Source of the DNA: Nephrocerus scutellatus
Lineage: Eukaryota; Arthropoda; Insecta; Diptera; Pipunculidae
NCBI GenBank assembly: GCA_947095585.1
Contig: OX352765.1
Span: forward strand, 60,877,623 to 60,941,622
Direction of reading: 5' to 3'
DNA: 64,000 nt
Each line of letters opens with the position of its first letter. Position 1 is the stretch's first letter. Shown one piece after another: positions 1 to 11,478 of the stretch. A program made the translations under genes and the position numbers. The notes under the pieces are model-generated. The model was not told the DNA's origin and did no database searches. It saw nothing but the letters and a program-made list of their open reading frames with translations.

Positions 1-303
1 AAGTTTCTGGAAGCTTTTGATTGAGTATAAATAGAGGCCTTAGGCCGAAGTAAGATCATTTTTTAATTGGAATTTAACCAGTGAAGTTGTAAAAGTTCTT
101 GCAAGACGATTAAGCTACTACCTAAGAGAATTATTGTAAAGTACAAGTATTATAAGTGTTCTTGTTTTATCACCAGTATAAATTGTGAACTTGTGTTATT
201 ATTACTGTTTGTGAATTAAAGTTGTTATTTGTAAATTAATAGATTTGTGTTGTGTTATATTTGCAAAATCCTTTACGAACTCGAAAGCCTGAATTTCGTA
301 ACA
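1..303 (+). mobile_element. U1: 3' part of tRNA-Leu-primed Gypsy LTR
   Basis: This is the last 303 bp of the 765-bp LTR that is complete at 10693-11457. It ends TTTCGTAACA, the inverse of the LTR start TGTTACGAAA. A TATAAATA box lies at 26-33, and the primer-binding site begins 2 bp after the LTR end. Confidence 0.85.
26..33 (+). promoter_or_regulatory. LTR TATA box (U1)
   Basis: TATAAATA is followed by AGAGGCC and, about 25-30 bp downstream, by an initiator-like GATCATT. This is the expected layout for an LTR Pol II promoter and U3/R boundary. The same box is at 5225 in U2 and 50421 in U7. It is changed to GAATAAATA in U3, U4 and U6, which may weaken those copies. Confidence 0.6.
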
Positions 304-305
304 AT

Positions 306-324
306 TGGTGTCAGAAGTAGGATT
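306..324 (+). other. Primer-binding site, tRNA-Leu type (U1)
   Basis: TGGTGTCAGAAGTAGGATT lies 2 bp after the LTR. It is complementary to the insect tRNA-Leu 3' end as I recall it (ATCCCACTTCTGACACCA), with one G-to-A difference. The U5 copy (22641) matches perfectly. Among flies, tRNA-Leu priming is known for the mdg3/micropia type of Gypsy elements. The following leader, to about 500, holds no gene. Confidence 0.7.
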
Positions 325-500
325 TTGCAAATCGCGAGACAATAAAAGTTTGCAAATTGATTTGATAAATATGTTGTATGTAATTTATTTCGTCTTTTAA
401 TTTAAGAATATCATATTTGTTTAGTTTGTTAATGTTATTTAAAAATTGTGTAATGTTTTTCTGTTGATTTGTTGATTTTGTATCATCATCATATTTGGCT

Positions 501-700
501 CTACAACCGGGGTCCGGTCCTGGCCTCCCGCAAAAAGTCTCTCCACCGGTCCCGATTTCGAGCCGATGTCATCCAGTTTGGCATCCCTAAACTCTGGGCG
601 TCCTGATCTACGCCATCCTTCCAGCGTAGGATTGGCCGGCCTCGCTGTCGTGTTGCTGATTATGCACTCGATGTTGACACGCGAAAGTCAAACAACGGCT
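501..700 (-). pseudogene. LINE ORF2 C-terminus, antisense fragment (U1)
   Basis: Read on the minus strand from about 645 to 501, the frame gives GRPILRWKDGVDQD, then WMTSARNRDRWRDFLREA, then a TAG at 503-501. The pattern GRP-x-x-RW-x-D-x-V...NW...A-x-DR-x-WR is the common end of CR1/RTE/jockey-like LINE ORF2 proteins. Upstream of GRP there is an in-frame stop, so only ~50 codons are convincing. All units carry it, so it was present before amplification. The clade cannot be fixed from this short piece. Confidence 0.65.
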
Positions 701-747
701 GTGCATTTGTTGTCGTCGTCGGCAGAAGATAGTGGCCCTTTCCACGG

Positions 748-951
748 TTGATCAAGAATTCTGAATTGCATCAGCGGAGCAAACACATCGACGTTCGGCT
801 GCATTTCATCCGGAAGCGGTTTGAATCAAAGGTAATTCTCATCGATTACGTATGCAGTGAGGACCAGCTTGGAGACGTGCTTACAAAGCCATTGCCAATT
901 CAGAAGTTTACCAAGAATATAGAGATATTGGGAATGAAAAATACGAAATAA
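748..951 (+). pseudogene. copia-type pol C-terminus (end of RNase H), U1
   Basis: The frame begins at IKNSELHQRSKHIDVRLHFI and ends LGMKNTK before TAA at 949-951. The KHIDVR-x-HFIR block, the EDQLGDVLTKPLP block and the very short tail are diagnostic of the RNase H end of Ty1/copia polyproteins. Everything upstream (integrase, RT) is missing. It joins directly to the antisense LINE piece at about 745. No function is expected, although the frame is open in all units. Confidence 0.8.
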
Positions 952-961
952 CTAGTGAGAG

Positions 962-1085
962 TGTTGGAATTTAATTATTCCTGTCTTTTTCATTCTCTCT
1001 TTCATTTTGCACGCTCATTGTGTTCTTTGTTTAGTCATTAGTTAGTCATAAGTACACCACAACAACGCAACAACGTTTTGAGGTG
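962..1085 (+). mobile_element. Start of copia-type 3' LTR (U1)
   Basis: A short purine-rich tract (GTGAGAG) follows the copia stop codon and leads to TGTTGGAAT, as in Drosophila copia, whose LTR also begins TGTTGGAAT. The LTR end is not clear; I place it before about 1085 because the following repeats are unlike an LTR. The U2-U6 copies start at 6158, 12113, 18004, 23243 and 45373. Confidence 0.5.
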
Positions 1086-1129
1086 ACAACGTCTCACTCC
1101 AAGGTTTAAGGGGGTTCATGTTCATAAAC

Positions 1130-1770
1130 TCAAATGTTAAATGTCACTATTTAACAGATGTTATGTTGCGTTTGTAACAGATATTAGGGAACGTTTTTAA
1201 CATATAATAAGTTACTTTTTTAACAGATGTTATGTCAAACTTCTAATATCCACTGGGATTTGGTCATGAGGAACTAGAATTTTTTGAACTAAGCAATTTC
1301 TCAAGCGATTCGTATGAAATTCGGTATGCGACTATAATCTTGTTCCTATGGAAATTCTGGAATATGATCATTATGGTCTGGAATTTCTGGAACAAAGCAA
1401 TTTCTCCAGCGATTCGCATGCGCAATTCGGTATGTATGACTAAGATGTGACTATAAGATTTCTTCCTATGGAAATTCTAGAATATGAATATTATGGTCTG
1501 GAATTTCTGGAGTAAATCAATTTATCAAGCGATTCGCATGAAATTCGGAATGTAGGACTAAGATGTGACTATAAAATTTCTTACTATGGAGATTCTGGAA
1601 TATGATCATTACTGTCTGGAATTTCAGGAACAACGCAATTTTTTAAGCGATTCGCATGAAATTCGGAATGTAGGACTAAGATGTGACTATAAAATGTTTT
1701 CCTATGAAAATTCTGGAATATGATCATTATGGTCTGGAATTTCGGGAACTAAGCAATTTCTCAAGCGACT
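1130..1770 (+). repeat. TAACAGATGTTATG cluster and ~118-bp minisatellite (U1)
   Basis: First come four spaced copies of TTTAACAGATGTTATG-like sequence (about 1150-1245). Then come about four imperfect tandem copies of a ~118-bp block containing AAGCAATTTCTCAAGCGATTC, GGACTAAGATGTGACTATAA and ATTCTGGAATATGATCATTA. There is no open frame and no similarity to other parts of the window outside U1-U6. Confidence 0.8.
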
Positions 1771-3623
1771 CGTTCATTTTAATTTAATCGTAATATTGGC
1801 AGATGTCAAAGAATTTCAATCCAACCGATCTATCGACGCAACTGCATTACTATGTTTGTGCAGTGATATGCAATATTTAATATGTACCCACCTCACAATA
1901 AATTGTTATGAACATTATCAGCTTATAAATTATTTATTCTGTTGTATGTGATGTGATTGATGATCATGTATGTGGTTTCAATAACATACAATAAAGCTCA
2001 TAGCTTGAGTCGAACGAAACAAACATATGCAGTAGTAGTAGGCTGCGGTCAAGAAATCAGCAGCTGCACGGTTTATTCTGCATGTTGATCAAAAATTCAC
2101 TTTTGCAGCCAATGCAGTAAAAAAATCCACTGCGCAGTTTACGCAGCCACTTTAAATTGGATGCAAATATTAAATGTAAATGTCAAATTGTCGTCCTACA
2201 AGCAGACTGTAAGTCGGTTTAAAATGTAGCCGCAATTTCGTGCATACCGACTGCCTGCCATTTTTTTGTGCAGCACAAGTTGCGCAGCACAAGTTGCGCA
2301 GCTATTTAATTCTTTACCGCAGCCGTAGTGATAGTTTAGTCTCTGTTCATTTTCTATCGGTGCTCTGCTCTGCACGTTCTATCAACATTGCATAAAGTGA
2401 TACAGTGCTCTCGTGTTTGGCGTGCTATAGAGAAAAAAAAGTTACAAAAAAAGAGGCATATAACAATGACAACCTGCTCGCTTCCTTGCGACTATTTCCT
2501 TTTCTTTTCGCTTATCATATCCTCACTCAGGTGTGCAGTAACTAGAGTAAATAACTCATCGACTAATTACAGAAATGAGAGAACCATGCAAAAGAAATTT
2601 AATAATGAATAACTAGCCTGCATGTTTCAAAGCGACATTCTTCGATACTCGTAAGATACCATTAACATGTGCAGCAGTCGTGATCGAAGTTGAAAGCGAC
2701 GTTCTTTAATCACTCCAACATTACGAAGAGTTAATAACTCTTCCCTCAAATTACATAATAAAAAAAAACAGATAAAACGAAGTTAACGGCGAATATTGTG
2801 TCTGCGCGTTTCAACCCGAAAAACATTTTGATGCATACTTCTATTTTCATACCATACCACTTCCCCAACAACTCAATCACCCTCTCTCTCTCTCTACGGC
2901 TAATATGTTTAGTACTAGTAAATGTATTGAAACTCGAAAGTCCCCTTAGGTGCTCTGCTTACTCGTGCTCTTAGCCTTGCAGTTGCAACTTGCAACCCAT
3001 ATGGTTGCACGAAAAAGGCTCTGTGTTGTTTCTCTGCTTGCTTGCTTTCGGCTTTTCTTTACTAATTTATAAATTACAAAATTTCTCAGTGAAGGAAATA
3101 GAGCGAGAAACGAAAGTTTTTGTAGTGAGAAACAGGAAATTTTTATATGGATTTAACTCTCTTGTTTTCTTTTAAGCATGTGTTCTTAAAAAGCAAAACA
3201 GTTGGGCATTCTGTAGAGAAGGTTATGAGTGACAGTTTCTGTTGGTTCATTGTCTGCTTGTTCCCCTTTGGTTTTTTTTAACTTTCTGTTCGGCTTCTAT
3301 CTTTATATAACAGACGGTTCGCCATTCACTTCTTATTAAATTAACAATGCTTATCATTGTACTGGCTGTATACTAATACAAAATCAAACAGTAATCTTTA
3401 ATATACGGTTCATTTCTCATTGTTTATAGAATAATGACTCTGAAATATCCTTTCAGTACCATACGGTACCTTTCCACATATACACTTTTGTTTATAATGT
3501 TAATATGATGACAACACTTTCTATAAAAATATGGAAGTGATATGGCCTCAGGTTAAAGAATTTACATGGAAGATTCTAACCATTATAAGTTAGTTTTTTA
3601 TATTTTATAATATTAACGAAAAC
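1771..3623 (+). other. Unrecognised central segment of the unit (U1)
   Basis: No gene is supported. The segment contains a GCAGC-rich stretch (about 2030-2340, many GCAGC, GCAGT and GCAGCAC words), a (TC)n run near 2882-2898 and several short frames that open and close between units. Its part at 3093-3225 is recognisably related to 24740-24910 in the Helentron leader (GAGCGAGAAACG, GTGAGAAACAG, TTTATATGGAT, TAAGCATGT, TGTAGAGAAGGTT). It may be the remains of a rolling-circle element, but no terminus was found. Confidence 0.5.
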
Positions 3624-3785
3624 AGCTTTAGACCTATCTTCGGACGTACCGATCAATTCAAAGAATCCTTCTTTAGCCGCTCATACATTTTTTGGAATTA
3701 ATTGCCCGACTCTGTATTTCCGCATGTGTATGATATTCAGTTATTTAAGATACATGTGATTATGGCTTGGCAAATTTTATATTGA
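3624..3785 (+). pseudogene. LINE RT C-terminal tail (U1)
   Basis: The frame starts SFRPIFGRTDQFKESFF and continues FWN, stop, LPDSVFPHVYDIQLFK, ending at TGA 3783-3785. The layout R-T-x-x-FK-x-SFF...WN-x-LP-x-x-V...LFK is the usual end of non-LTR reverse transcriptases of the R1/CR1/L2-like kind. One in-frame TAA sits after WN. An AATAAA follows at about 3833 (CCAATAAAGCTGC), as expected for a LINE 3' UTR. Copies occur at 8782, 14733, 20664 and 48041. Confidence 0.65.
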
Positions 3786-4255
3786 AATTGCCGTGCAATA
3801 TAATTAGTATTTTACCCTATTTGTTTTTGGCCAATAAAGCTGCACCCTCTGAAGTATACTCGTATGCCGTCTAAACGTCACTATAGACCATCTAAGCCCG
3901 TAAACCAAAATCCTCTCTAGAGAAGTAGTAGTGTAGTATAGTGACTGTTGGTTGGTTATCTGTTCAACTCATATTTTATTACTAATTGAATTGAATTAAA
4001 AGTTTTAAACGTTTTATAAAAAAATAATCTTGAAAACTAGATATACACTTTTATTTAAGTTAAATGTACATACATAAAAATTAAATATAATTAAATAAAA
4101 AAAATAAAAAATAAACACATAAATAAACAGTGTCAGTAAATGTTAGTAACCGTTGTCACGCTCAAAACCCTCGCGGCCGTGTAGACGACACAGCCTACTC
4201 TGCTCTTTTTTCTTATTAAAACATATTGAAGTATTTTTTTTTGTTGTGTTTTATT
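3786..4255 (+). other. AT-rich segment without a gene (U1)
   Basis: This is the LINE 3' UTR (to about 3900), then AT-rich DNA with (TAAA)n-like stretches (about 4080-4130), then the CTTATTAAAACATATTGAAG plus T-run motif (about 4210-4245). That motif is the Helentron insertion site in U5. No coding sequence is visible. Confidence 0.7.
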
Positions 4256-5023
4256 TTACTCAAAACCACTGATAACTTCCAATAGTTCTTTATATACTTC
4301 TATATTTCCTCTGTGATTATTTCTGAGATGTTCATTTGTAATGATTTCAACTAGTTCTTCTTCGTCTATAATATCTTTAAAAAATTTATTAGTTCTAATA
4401 ATTTTTAATTGTCTTTGTTCTGCGAAATCTTTTTTATAAACGTCTTCTAATATTTTAATAAATTCTTCGTTATCTATATAGACACAGTTTAAAGTTTTCG
4501 GGTTAAAGTGTGTTTTTAGGAGTACTAATGCTGTTTCTTCGTCTAGGGATTTAATGCTAATAACTTTTCAATTTTTGTTAAAAATCTTTAATTGTTTTAT
4601 TCGTAATGATCCGGAAATAGTTTTAAAAACTGGTACTTGTGCTTTGAATATATTTAAAGGAGATGGAAATGTATCAGATTTGTTTTCTTCATTTCTTTCT
4701 GTAAGATTTATTTCTATTCTAGAAAGGGAGTTTGCGTTCTAATTTTTTGTTCCTTTTTTATATACGATTTCATAAATTTTAATCTCCATCTTACAAGTTT
4801 AGAATTGTGTTCTATGGTTGAAAAAAGGCAAGTTAAGGGTTTATGATCTGTTTCGATTGTAAATTTACGTCCAAAAAGGTATGATCTGAAATATTTTGTT
4901 GACCAAACAATTGCTAATAGTTCTTTTTCAATAGTACTATAATTTATTTAATGTTCATTTAATGTTCTGCTAGCGTAACAAATTGGCTTATTATTGTGGG
5001 AAAGTATTGCGCCTCATGCATAA
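4256..5023 (-). pseudogene. Antisense Gypsy RNase H-to-integrase start fragment (U1)
   Basis: On the minus strand the frame gives [12 protein letters not shown] (RNase H), then [11 protein letters not shown], a long linker, then TNEHLRNNHRGN, the start of the integrase HHCC zinc finger. It stops inside that finger. The family is Gypsy of the 17.6/297 type by the RNase H and linker style. A TGA replaces the expected Leu codon after SNYA, as in U2, U3 and U5. U1 is cut within RNase H at about 5023, where it joins directly to the middle of the next LTR. Confidence 0.8.
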
Positions 5024-5502
5024 TCAAACAAGTAGTCAAACCGGTTGTGTGGTTCGCCCGGTTTTTGTAAAAGAACAGGATTGAACATGAAGTCTGTTTT
5101 TAGAAGATGAGTCATTACATATAAGTGTCGTTAGTTGTAAATAAGGGAATAGGCTACAATTTTCTGGTCTTTTCTTGATATTTCTGTCTAAAATATTGGA
5201 AGTTTCTGGAAGCTTTTGATTGAGTATAAATAGAGGCCTTAGGCCGAAGTAAGATCATAAGTTAATTGGAATTTAACCAGTGAAGTTGTAAAAGTTCTTG
5301 CAAGGCGATTAAGCTACTACCTAAGAGAATTATTGTAAAGTACAAGTATTATAAGTGTTCTTGTGTTATCACCAGTATAAATTGTGAACTTGTGTTATTA
5401 TTACTGTTTGTGAATTAAAGTTGTTATTTGTAAATTAATAGATTTGTGTTGTGTTATATTTGCAAAATCCTTTACGAACTCGAAAGCCTGAATTTCGTAA
5501 CA
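5024..5502 (+). mobile_element. U2: 5'-truncated Gypsy LTR
   Basis: The homology starts at TCAAACAAGTAGTCAAAC, so the first ~290 bp of the LTR are missing. The end is TTTCGTAACA, followed by the primer-binding site at 5505-5523 (TGGTGTCAGAAGTAGGATT). The TATA box TATAAATA is at 5225-5232. Confidence 0.85.
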
Positions 5503-5708
5503 ATTGGTGTCAGAAGTAGGATTTTGCAAATCGCGAGACAATAAAATTTTGCAAATGGTGTAAATTGATTTGATAAATATGTTGTATGTAATTTATTTCG
5601 TCTTTTAATTTAAGAATATCATATTTGTTTAGTTTGTTAATGTTATTTAAAAATTGTGTAATGTTTTTCTGTTGATTTGTTGATTTTGTATCATCATCAT
5701 ATTTGGCT

Positions 5709-5860
5709 CTACAACTGGGGTCCGGTCTTGGCCTCCCGCAAAAAGTCTCTCCACCGGTCCCGATTTCGAGCCGATGTCATACAGTTTGGCATCCCTAAAC
5801 TCTGGGCGTCCTGATCTACGCCATTCTTCCAGCGTAGGATTGGCCGGTCTCGCTATTATG
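5709..5860 (-). pseudogene. LINE ORF2 C-terminus, antisense fragment (U2)
   Basis: Same fragment as in U1, with the stop codon at 5711-5709 and the RW-x-D...WR motif intact. A short stretch present in U1 near 645-655 is deleted here. Confidence 0.6.
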
Positions 5861-5943
5861 CACTCGATGTTGACACGCGAAAGTCAAACACCGGCTGTGC
5901 ATTTGTTGTCGTCGTCGGCAGAAGACAGTGGCCCTTTCTACGG

Positions 5944-6147
5944 TTGATCAAGAATTCTGAATTGCATCAGCGGAGCAAACACATCGACGTTCGGCTGCAT
6001 TTCATCCGGAAGCTGTTTGAATCAAAGGTAATTCTCATCGATTACGTATGCAGTGAGGACCAGCTTGGAGACGTGTTTACAAAGCCATTGCCAATTCAGA
6101 AGTTTACCAAGAATATAGAGATATTGGGAATGAAAAATACGAAATAA
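5944..6147 (+). pseudogene. copia-type pol C-terminus (U2)
   Basis: Same 67-codon RNase H end as in U1, with KHIDVR and QLGDVFTKPLP. The LTR-like TGTTGGAAT starts at 6158. Confidence 0.8.
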
Positions 6148-6299
6148 TTAGTGAGAGTGTTGGAATTGAATTATTCCTGTCTTTTTCATTCTCTCTTTCA
6201 TTTTGCACGCTCATTGTGTTCTTTGTTTAGTCATTAGTTAGTCATAAGTACACCACAACAACGCAACAACGTTTTGATGACAACGTCTCACTCCAAGGT

Positions 6300-6985
6300 T
6301 TAAGGGGGTTCATGTTCATAAGCTCAATTGTTAAATGTCACTATTTAACAGATGTTATGTTGCGTTTTTAACAGATGTTAGGGAACGTTTTTAACAGATA
6401 ATAAGTTACTTTTTTAACAGATGTTATGTCAAACTTCTAATATCCACTGGGATTTGGTCATGAGGAACTAGAATTTTTTGAACTAAGCAATTTCTCAAGC
6501 GATTCGTATGAAATTCAGTATGTGGGACTAAGATGCGACTATAACCTTGTTCCTATGGAAATTCTGGAATATGATCATTATGGTCTGGAATTTCTGGAAC
6601 AAAGCAATTTCTCCAGCGATTCGCATGCAATTCGCATGCAATTCGGAATGTAGGACTAAGATGTGACTATAAGATTTCTTCCAATGGAAATTCTAGAATA
6701 TGAATATTATGGTCTGGAATTTCTGGAGTAAATCAATTTATCAAGCGATTCGCATGAAATTCGGAATGTAGGACTAAGATGTGACTATAAAATTTCTTAC
6801 TATGGAGCTTCTGGAATATGATCATTACTGTCTGGAATTTCAGGAACAACGCAATTTTTTAAGCGATTCGCATGAAATTCGGAATGCAGGACTAAGATGT
6901 GACTATAAAATTTCTTCCTATGAAAATTCTGGAATATGATCATTATGGTCTGGAATTTCGGGAACTAAGCAATTTCTCAAGTGAC
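6300..6985 (+). repeat. ~118-bp minisatellite and TAACAGATG cluster (U2)
   Basis: Counterpart of 1130-1770, with four to five imperfect tandem blocks. A small duplication of GATTCGCATGCAATTC near 6618 distinguishes U2-U4 and U6 from U1. Confidence 0.8.
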
Positions 6986-8781
6986 TCGTGCCTTTTAATT
7001 TAATCGTAATATTGGCAGACGTCAAAGAATTTCAATCCAACCGATCTATCGACGCAACTGCATTACTATGTTTGTGCAGTGATATGCAATAGTTAATATG
7101 TACCCACCTCACAATAAATTGTTATGAACATTATCAGCTTATAAATTATTTATTCTGTTGTATGTGATGTGATTGATGATCATGTATGTGGTTTCAATAA
7201 CATACAATAAAGCTCATAGCTTGAGTCGAATGAAACAAACATATGCAGTAGTAGTAGGCTGCGGTCAAGAAATCAGCAGCTGCACGGTTTATGCTGCATG
7301 TTGATCAAAAATTCACTTTTGCAGCCAATGCAGTAAAAAAATCCACTGCGCAGTTTACGCAGCCACTTTAAATTGGATGCAAATATTAAATGTAAATGTC
7401 AAATTGTCGCCCTACATGCAGACTGTAAGTCGGTTTAAAATGAAGCCGCAATTTCGTGCATACCGACTGCCTGCCATTTTTTAGTGCAGCACAAGTTGCG
7501 CAGCTATTTAATTCTTTACCGCAGCCGTAGTGATAGTTTAGTCTCTGTTCATTTTCTATCGGTGCTCGGCTCTGCACGTTCTATCAACATTGCATAAAGT
7601 GATACAGTGCTCTCGTGTTTGGCGTGCTATAGAGAAAAAAAAGTTAAAAAAAAGAGGCATATAACAATGACAACCTGCTTACTTCCTTGCGACTATTTCC
7701 TTTTCTTTTCGCTTATCATATCCTCACTCATGTGTGCAGTAACTAGAGTAAATAACTCATCGACTAATTACAGAAATGAGAGAACCATGCAAAAGAAATT
7801 TAATAATGAATAACTAGCCTGCATGTTTCAAAGCGACATTCTTCGATGCTCGTAAGATACCATTAACATGTGCAGCAGTCGTGATCGAAGTTGAAAGCGA
7901 CGTTCTTTAATCACTCCAACATTACGAAGAATTAATAACTCTTCCATCAAATTACATAATAAAAAGAGAACCAGATAAAACGAAGTTAACGGCGAATATT
8001 GTGTCTGCGCGTTTCAACCCGAAAAACATTTTGATGCATACTTCTATTTTCATACCTTACCACTTCCCCAACAACTCAATCACCCTCTCTCTCTCTACGG
8101 CTAATTTGTTTAGTACTAGTAAATGTATTGAAACTCGAAAGTCCCCTTCGGTGCTCTGCTTACTCGTGCTCTTAGCCTTGCAGTTGCAACTTGCAACCCA
8201 TATGGTTGCACGAAAAAGGCTCTGTGTTGTTTCTCTGCTTGCTTGCTTTCGGCTTTTCTTAACTAATTTATAAATTACAAAATTTCTCAGTGAAAGAAAT
8301 AGAGCGAGAAACGAAAGTTTTTGTAGTGAGAAACAGGAAATTTTTATATGGATTTAGCTCTCTTGTTTTCTTTTAAGCATGTGTTCTTAAAAAGCAAAAC
8401 AGTTGGGCATTCTGTAGAGAAGGTTTTGAGTGACAGTTTCTGTTGGTTCATTGTTTGCTTGTTCCCCTTCGGTTTTTTTAACTTTCTGTTCGTCTTCTAT
8501 CTTTATATAACAGACGGTTCGCCATTCACTTCTTATTAAATTAACTATGCTTATCATTGTACTGACTTTAATATACGGTTCATTTCTCATTGTTTATAGT
8601 TAGAATCCTTTCAGTACCATACGGTACCTTTCCACATATACACTTTTGTTTATAATGATAATATGAAGACAACACTTTCTATAAAAATATGGAAGTGATA
8701 TGGCCTCAGGTTAAAGAATTTACATGGAAGATTCTAACCATTATAAGTTAGTTTTTTATATTTTATAATATTAACGAAAAC
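6986..8781 (+). other. Unrecognised central segment (U2)
   Basis: Counterpart of 1771-3623. An open stretch at 8001-8273 has no ATG start and is interrupted in U1 and U4, so I do not call a gene. Confidence 0.5.
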
Positions 8782-8943
8782 AGCTTTAGACCTATCTTCT
8801 GACGTACCGATCAATTCAAAGAATCCTTCTTTAGCCGCTCATACATTTTTTGGAATTAATTGCCCGACTCTGTATTTCCGCATGTGTATGATATTCAGTT
8901 ATTTAAGATACATGTGATTATGGCTTAGCAAAGTTTATATTGA
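8782..8943 (+). pseudogene. LINE RT C-terminal tail (U2)
   Basis: Same fragment as at 3624, with the RTDQFKESFF motif and a stop after WN. A second stop (TAG) replaces the Trp codon near the end. Confidence 0.65.
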
Positions 8944-9415
8944 AATTACCGTGCAATATAATTAGTATTTTACTCTAATTGTTTTTGGCCAATAAAGCTG
9001 CACCCTCTGAAGTATACTCGTATGCCGTCTAAACGTCACTATAGACCATCTGAGCCCGTAAACCAAAATCCTCTCTAGAGAAGTAGTAGTGTAGTATAGT
9101 GACTGTTGGTTGGTTATCTGTTCAACTCATATTTCATTACTAATTGAATTGAATTAAAAGTTTTAAACGTTTTATAAAAAAATAATCTTGAAAACTAGAT
9201 ATACACTTTTATTTAAGTTAAATGTACATACATAAAAATTAAATATAATTAAATAAAAAAATAAAAAAATAAAAAATAAACAGTGCAGTGTCAGTAAATG
9301 TTTGTAACCGTTGTCACGCTCAAAACCCTCGCGGCCGTGTAGACGAAACAGCCTACCCTGCTCTTTTTTCTTATTAAAACATATTGAAGTATTTTTTTTT
9401 GTTGTGTTTTATTTT
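8944..9415 (+). other. AT-rich segment without a gene (U2)
   Basis: LINE 3' UTR, A/T-rich tract and T-run site, as in U1. No coding sequence. Confidence 0.7.
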
Positions 9416-10692
9416 ACTCAAAACCACTGATAACTTCCAATAGTTCTTTATATACTTCTTATAGTTCTTTATATACTTCTATATTTCCTCTGTGATTATT
9501 TCTGAGATGTTCATTTGTAATGATTTCAACTAGTTCTTCTTCGTCTATAATATCTTTAAAAAATTTATTAGTTCTAATAATTTTTAATTGTCTTTGTTCT
9601 GCGAAATCTTTTTTATAAACGTCTTCTAATATTTTAATAAATTCTTCGTTATCTATATAGACACAGTTTAAAGTTTTCGGGTTAAAGTGTGTTTTTAGGA
9701 GTACTAATACTGTTTCTTCGTCAAGGGATTTAATGCTAATAACTTTTCAATTTTTGTTAAAAATCTTTAATTGTTTTATTCGTAATGATCCGGAAATAGT
9801 TTTAAAAACTGGTATTTGTGCTTTGAATATATTTAAAGGAGATGGAAATGTATCAGATTTGTTTTCTTCATTTCTTTCTGTAAGATTTATTTCTATTCTA
9901 GAAAGGGACTTTGCGTTCTAATTTTTTGTTCCTTTTTTATATACGATTTCATAATCAAATTCTGATAATTTTAATCTCCATCTTACAAGTTAAGAATTGT
10001 GTTCTATGATTGAAAAAAGGCAAGTTAAGGGTTTATGATCTGTTTCGATTGTAAATTTACGTCCAAAAAGGTATGATCTGAAATATTTTGTTGACCAAAC
10101 AATTGCTAATGGTTCTTTTTCAATAGTACTATAATTTATTTCATGTTCATTTAATGTTCTGCTAGCGTAACAAATTGGCTGATTATTTTGGGAAAGTATT
10201 GCGCCTCATGCATAATTACTAGCATCTGTTGTAAGGGTAAATTTTTTAGTATTTTATATTTGTAATATCTATTTTAGTATTCTTTTTTAAGAATAGTGAC
10301 ATTGGTTTTGCTATTAATGAATAGTCTTTAATGACTTTTCTGTAATAACCAGTGAGTCCTACGAATTGTTTGATTCGTTTTGTAGTTTTTAGTATTAGAA
10401 ATTTGTTCATTCAATTTTTCTTTCTTTAGAAACTCTGATTTATCTAGTTGAATTTTTAAATTTGCTTTCTTAAACAGTTAAATATTAAATTAATTGAATT
10501 AATATGCTCTAAACAAATCCAGATAGACTAAACAAATCTTATTGATATAATCTTTTACGATTTCATAATGTCCTCCTTCCACGTTAAAAGCTGTTTCAGA
10601 AATATCTTTTTCCTCAATTTCTATTTGATAAAATCCCTTTGCTTAGTCAATGGTTGTGAAATACTGGCATCTGCCCAGTTAATCTAATATAT
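9416..10692 (-). pseudogene. Antisense Gypsy RT/RNase H/integrase-start fragment (U2)
   Basis: Read from 10690 leftwards, the order is RT start ([11 protein letters not shown], stop, [13 protein letters not shown]), [11 protein letters not shown], then an internal deletion of the YxDD region leaving [12 protein letters not shown], then [35 protein letters not shown], RNase H ([11 protein letters not shown], stop, GAILSQ) and the integrase zinc-finger start. Two stops replace Leu codons, TAA in the RT and TGA in the RNase H. The fragment abuts the next LTR start exactly, with no target duplication visible. A 21-bp repeat (TAGTTCTTTATATACTTCT twice) is present near 9440 only in this unit. Confidence 0.85.
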
Positions 10693-11457
10693 TGTTACGA
10701 AAATTAGTTAGTAGCGCATATAACAGAATAAGAGTGCTAAGATAAATCGCAATGTAAATACTGCATACTTAAAATAAGGAAATGCTACGAAAAGTAGTTG
10801 GTTCGAATCCTAGATAAATCGCAATGTGCCAAAAATAAGTATTAAAAATTAGAACTAAGATAATACTGCATACTAAAAATAAGCACTCTTATGTAGCATA
10901 CTTTTAGGCTGTAAGACTTTAGATTATTAAAAATTTGACATTTTAACCGCCTGCAAGTTTAAATCATTGTGTACTGGTCAAACAAGTAGTCAAACCGGTT
11001 GTGCGGTTCGCCCGGTTTTTGTAAAAGAACAGGATGGAACATGAAGTCTATTTTTAGAAGATGAGTCATTACATATAAGTGGCGTTAGTTGTAAATAAGG
11101 GAATAAGGCTACAATTTTCTGGTCTTTTCTTGATATTTCTGTCTAAAATATTGGAAGTTTCTGGAAGCTTTTGATTGAGAATAAATAGAGGCCTTAGGCC
11201 GAAGTAAGATCATTAGTTAATTGGAATTTAACCAGTGAAGTTGTAAAAGTTCTTGCAAGGCGATTAAGCTACTACCTAACAGAATTATTGCAAAGTACAA
11301 GTATTATAAGTGTTCTTGTGTTATCACCAGTATAAATTGTGAACTTGTGTTATTATTACTGTTTGTGAATTAAAGTTGTTATTTGTATATTAATAGATTT
11401 GTGTTGTGTTATATTTGCAAAATCCTTTACGAACTCGAAAGCCTGAATTTTGTAACA
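10693..11457 (+). mobile_element. U3: complete Gypsy LTR (765 bp)
   Basis: The LTR starts TGTTACGAAA and ends TTTTGTAACA, i.e. 10-bp inverted ends with one change. U3 contains direct sub-repeats built on TACGAAAAGTAGTT, GATAAATCGCAATGT and ACTGCATACTTAAAATAAG. A perfect Pol III B-box word, GGTTCGAATCC, lies at 10800-10810. The TATA position reads GAATAAATA. The LTR is followed by AT and the primer-binding site at 11460. Confidence 0.9.
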
Positions 11458-11459
11458 AT

Positions 11460-11478
11460 TGGTGTCAGAAGTAGGATT
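11460..11478 (+). other. Primer-binding site, tRNA-Leu type (U3)
   Basis: TGGTGTCAGAAGTAGGATT, as in U1. The leader after it (to 11660) diverges from U7 after GTGTAAAT, so the element's own gag is replaced here by foreign DNA. Confidence 0.7.

Noticed and set aside
566..751. 61-codon plus-strand frame
   Set aside because: It lies over the antisense LINE C-terminus, whose motifs are on the minus strand.
7386..7577. 63-codon Cys-containing frame on the minus strand, repeated in several units
   Set aside because: Conservation is explained by recent unit duplication; there is no sign of selection on the frame and it is broken in U1 and U4.
8001..8273. 90-codon open stretch repeated in U2, U3 and U6
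   Set aside because: It has no ATG start, is interrupted by stops in U1 and U4, is rich in low-complexity Leu/Ser, and shows no protein family signs.
10795..10830. tRNA gene in the LTR
   Set aside because: Only a B-box word is present; no A-box, anticodon arm or acceptor stem pairs with it.
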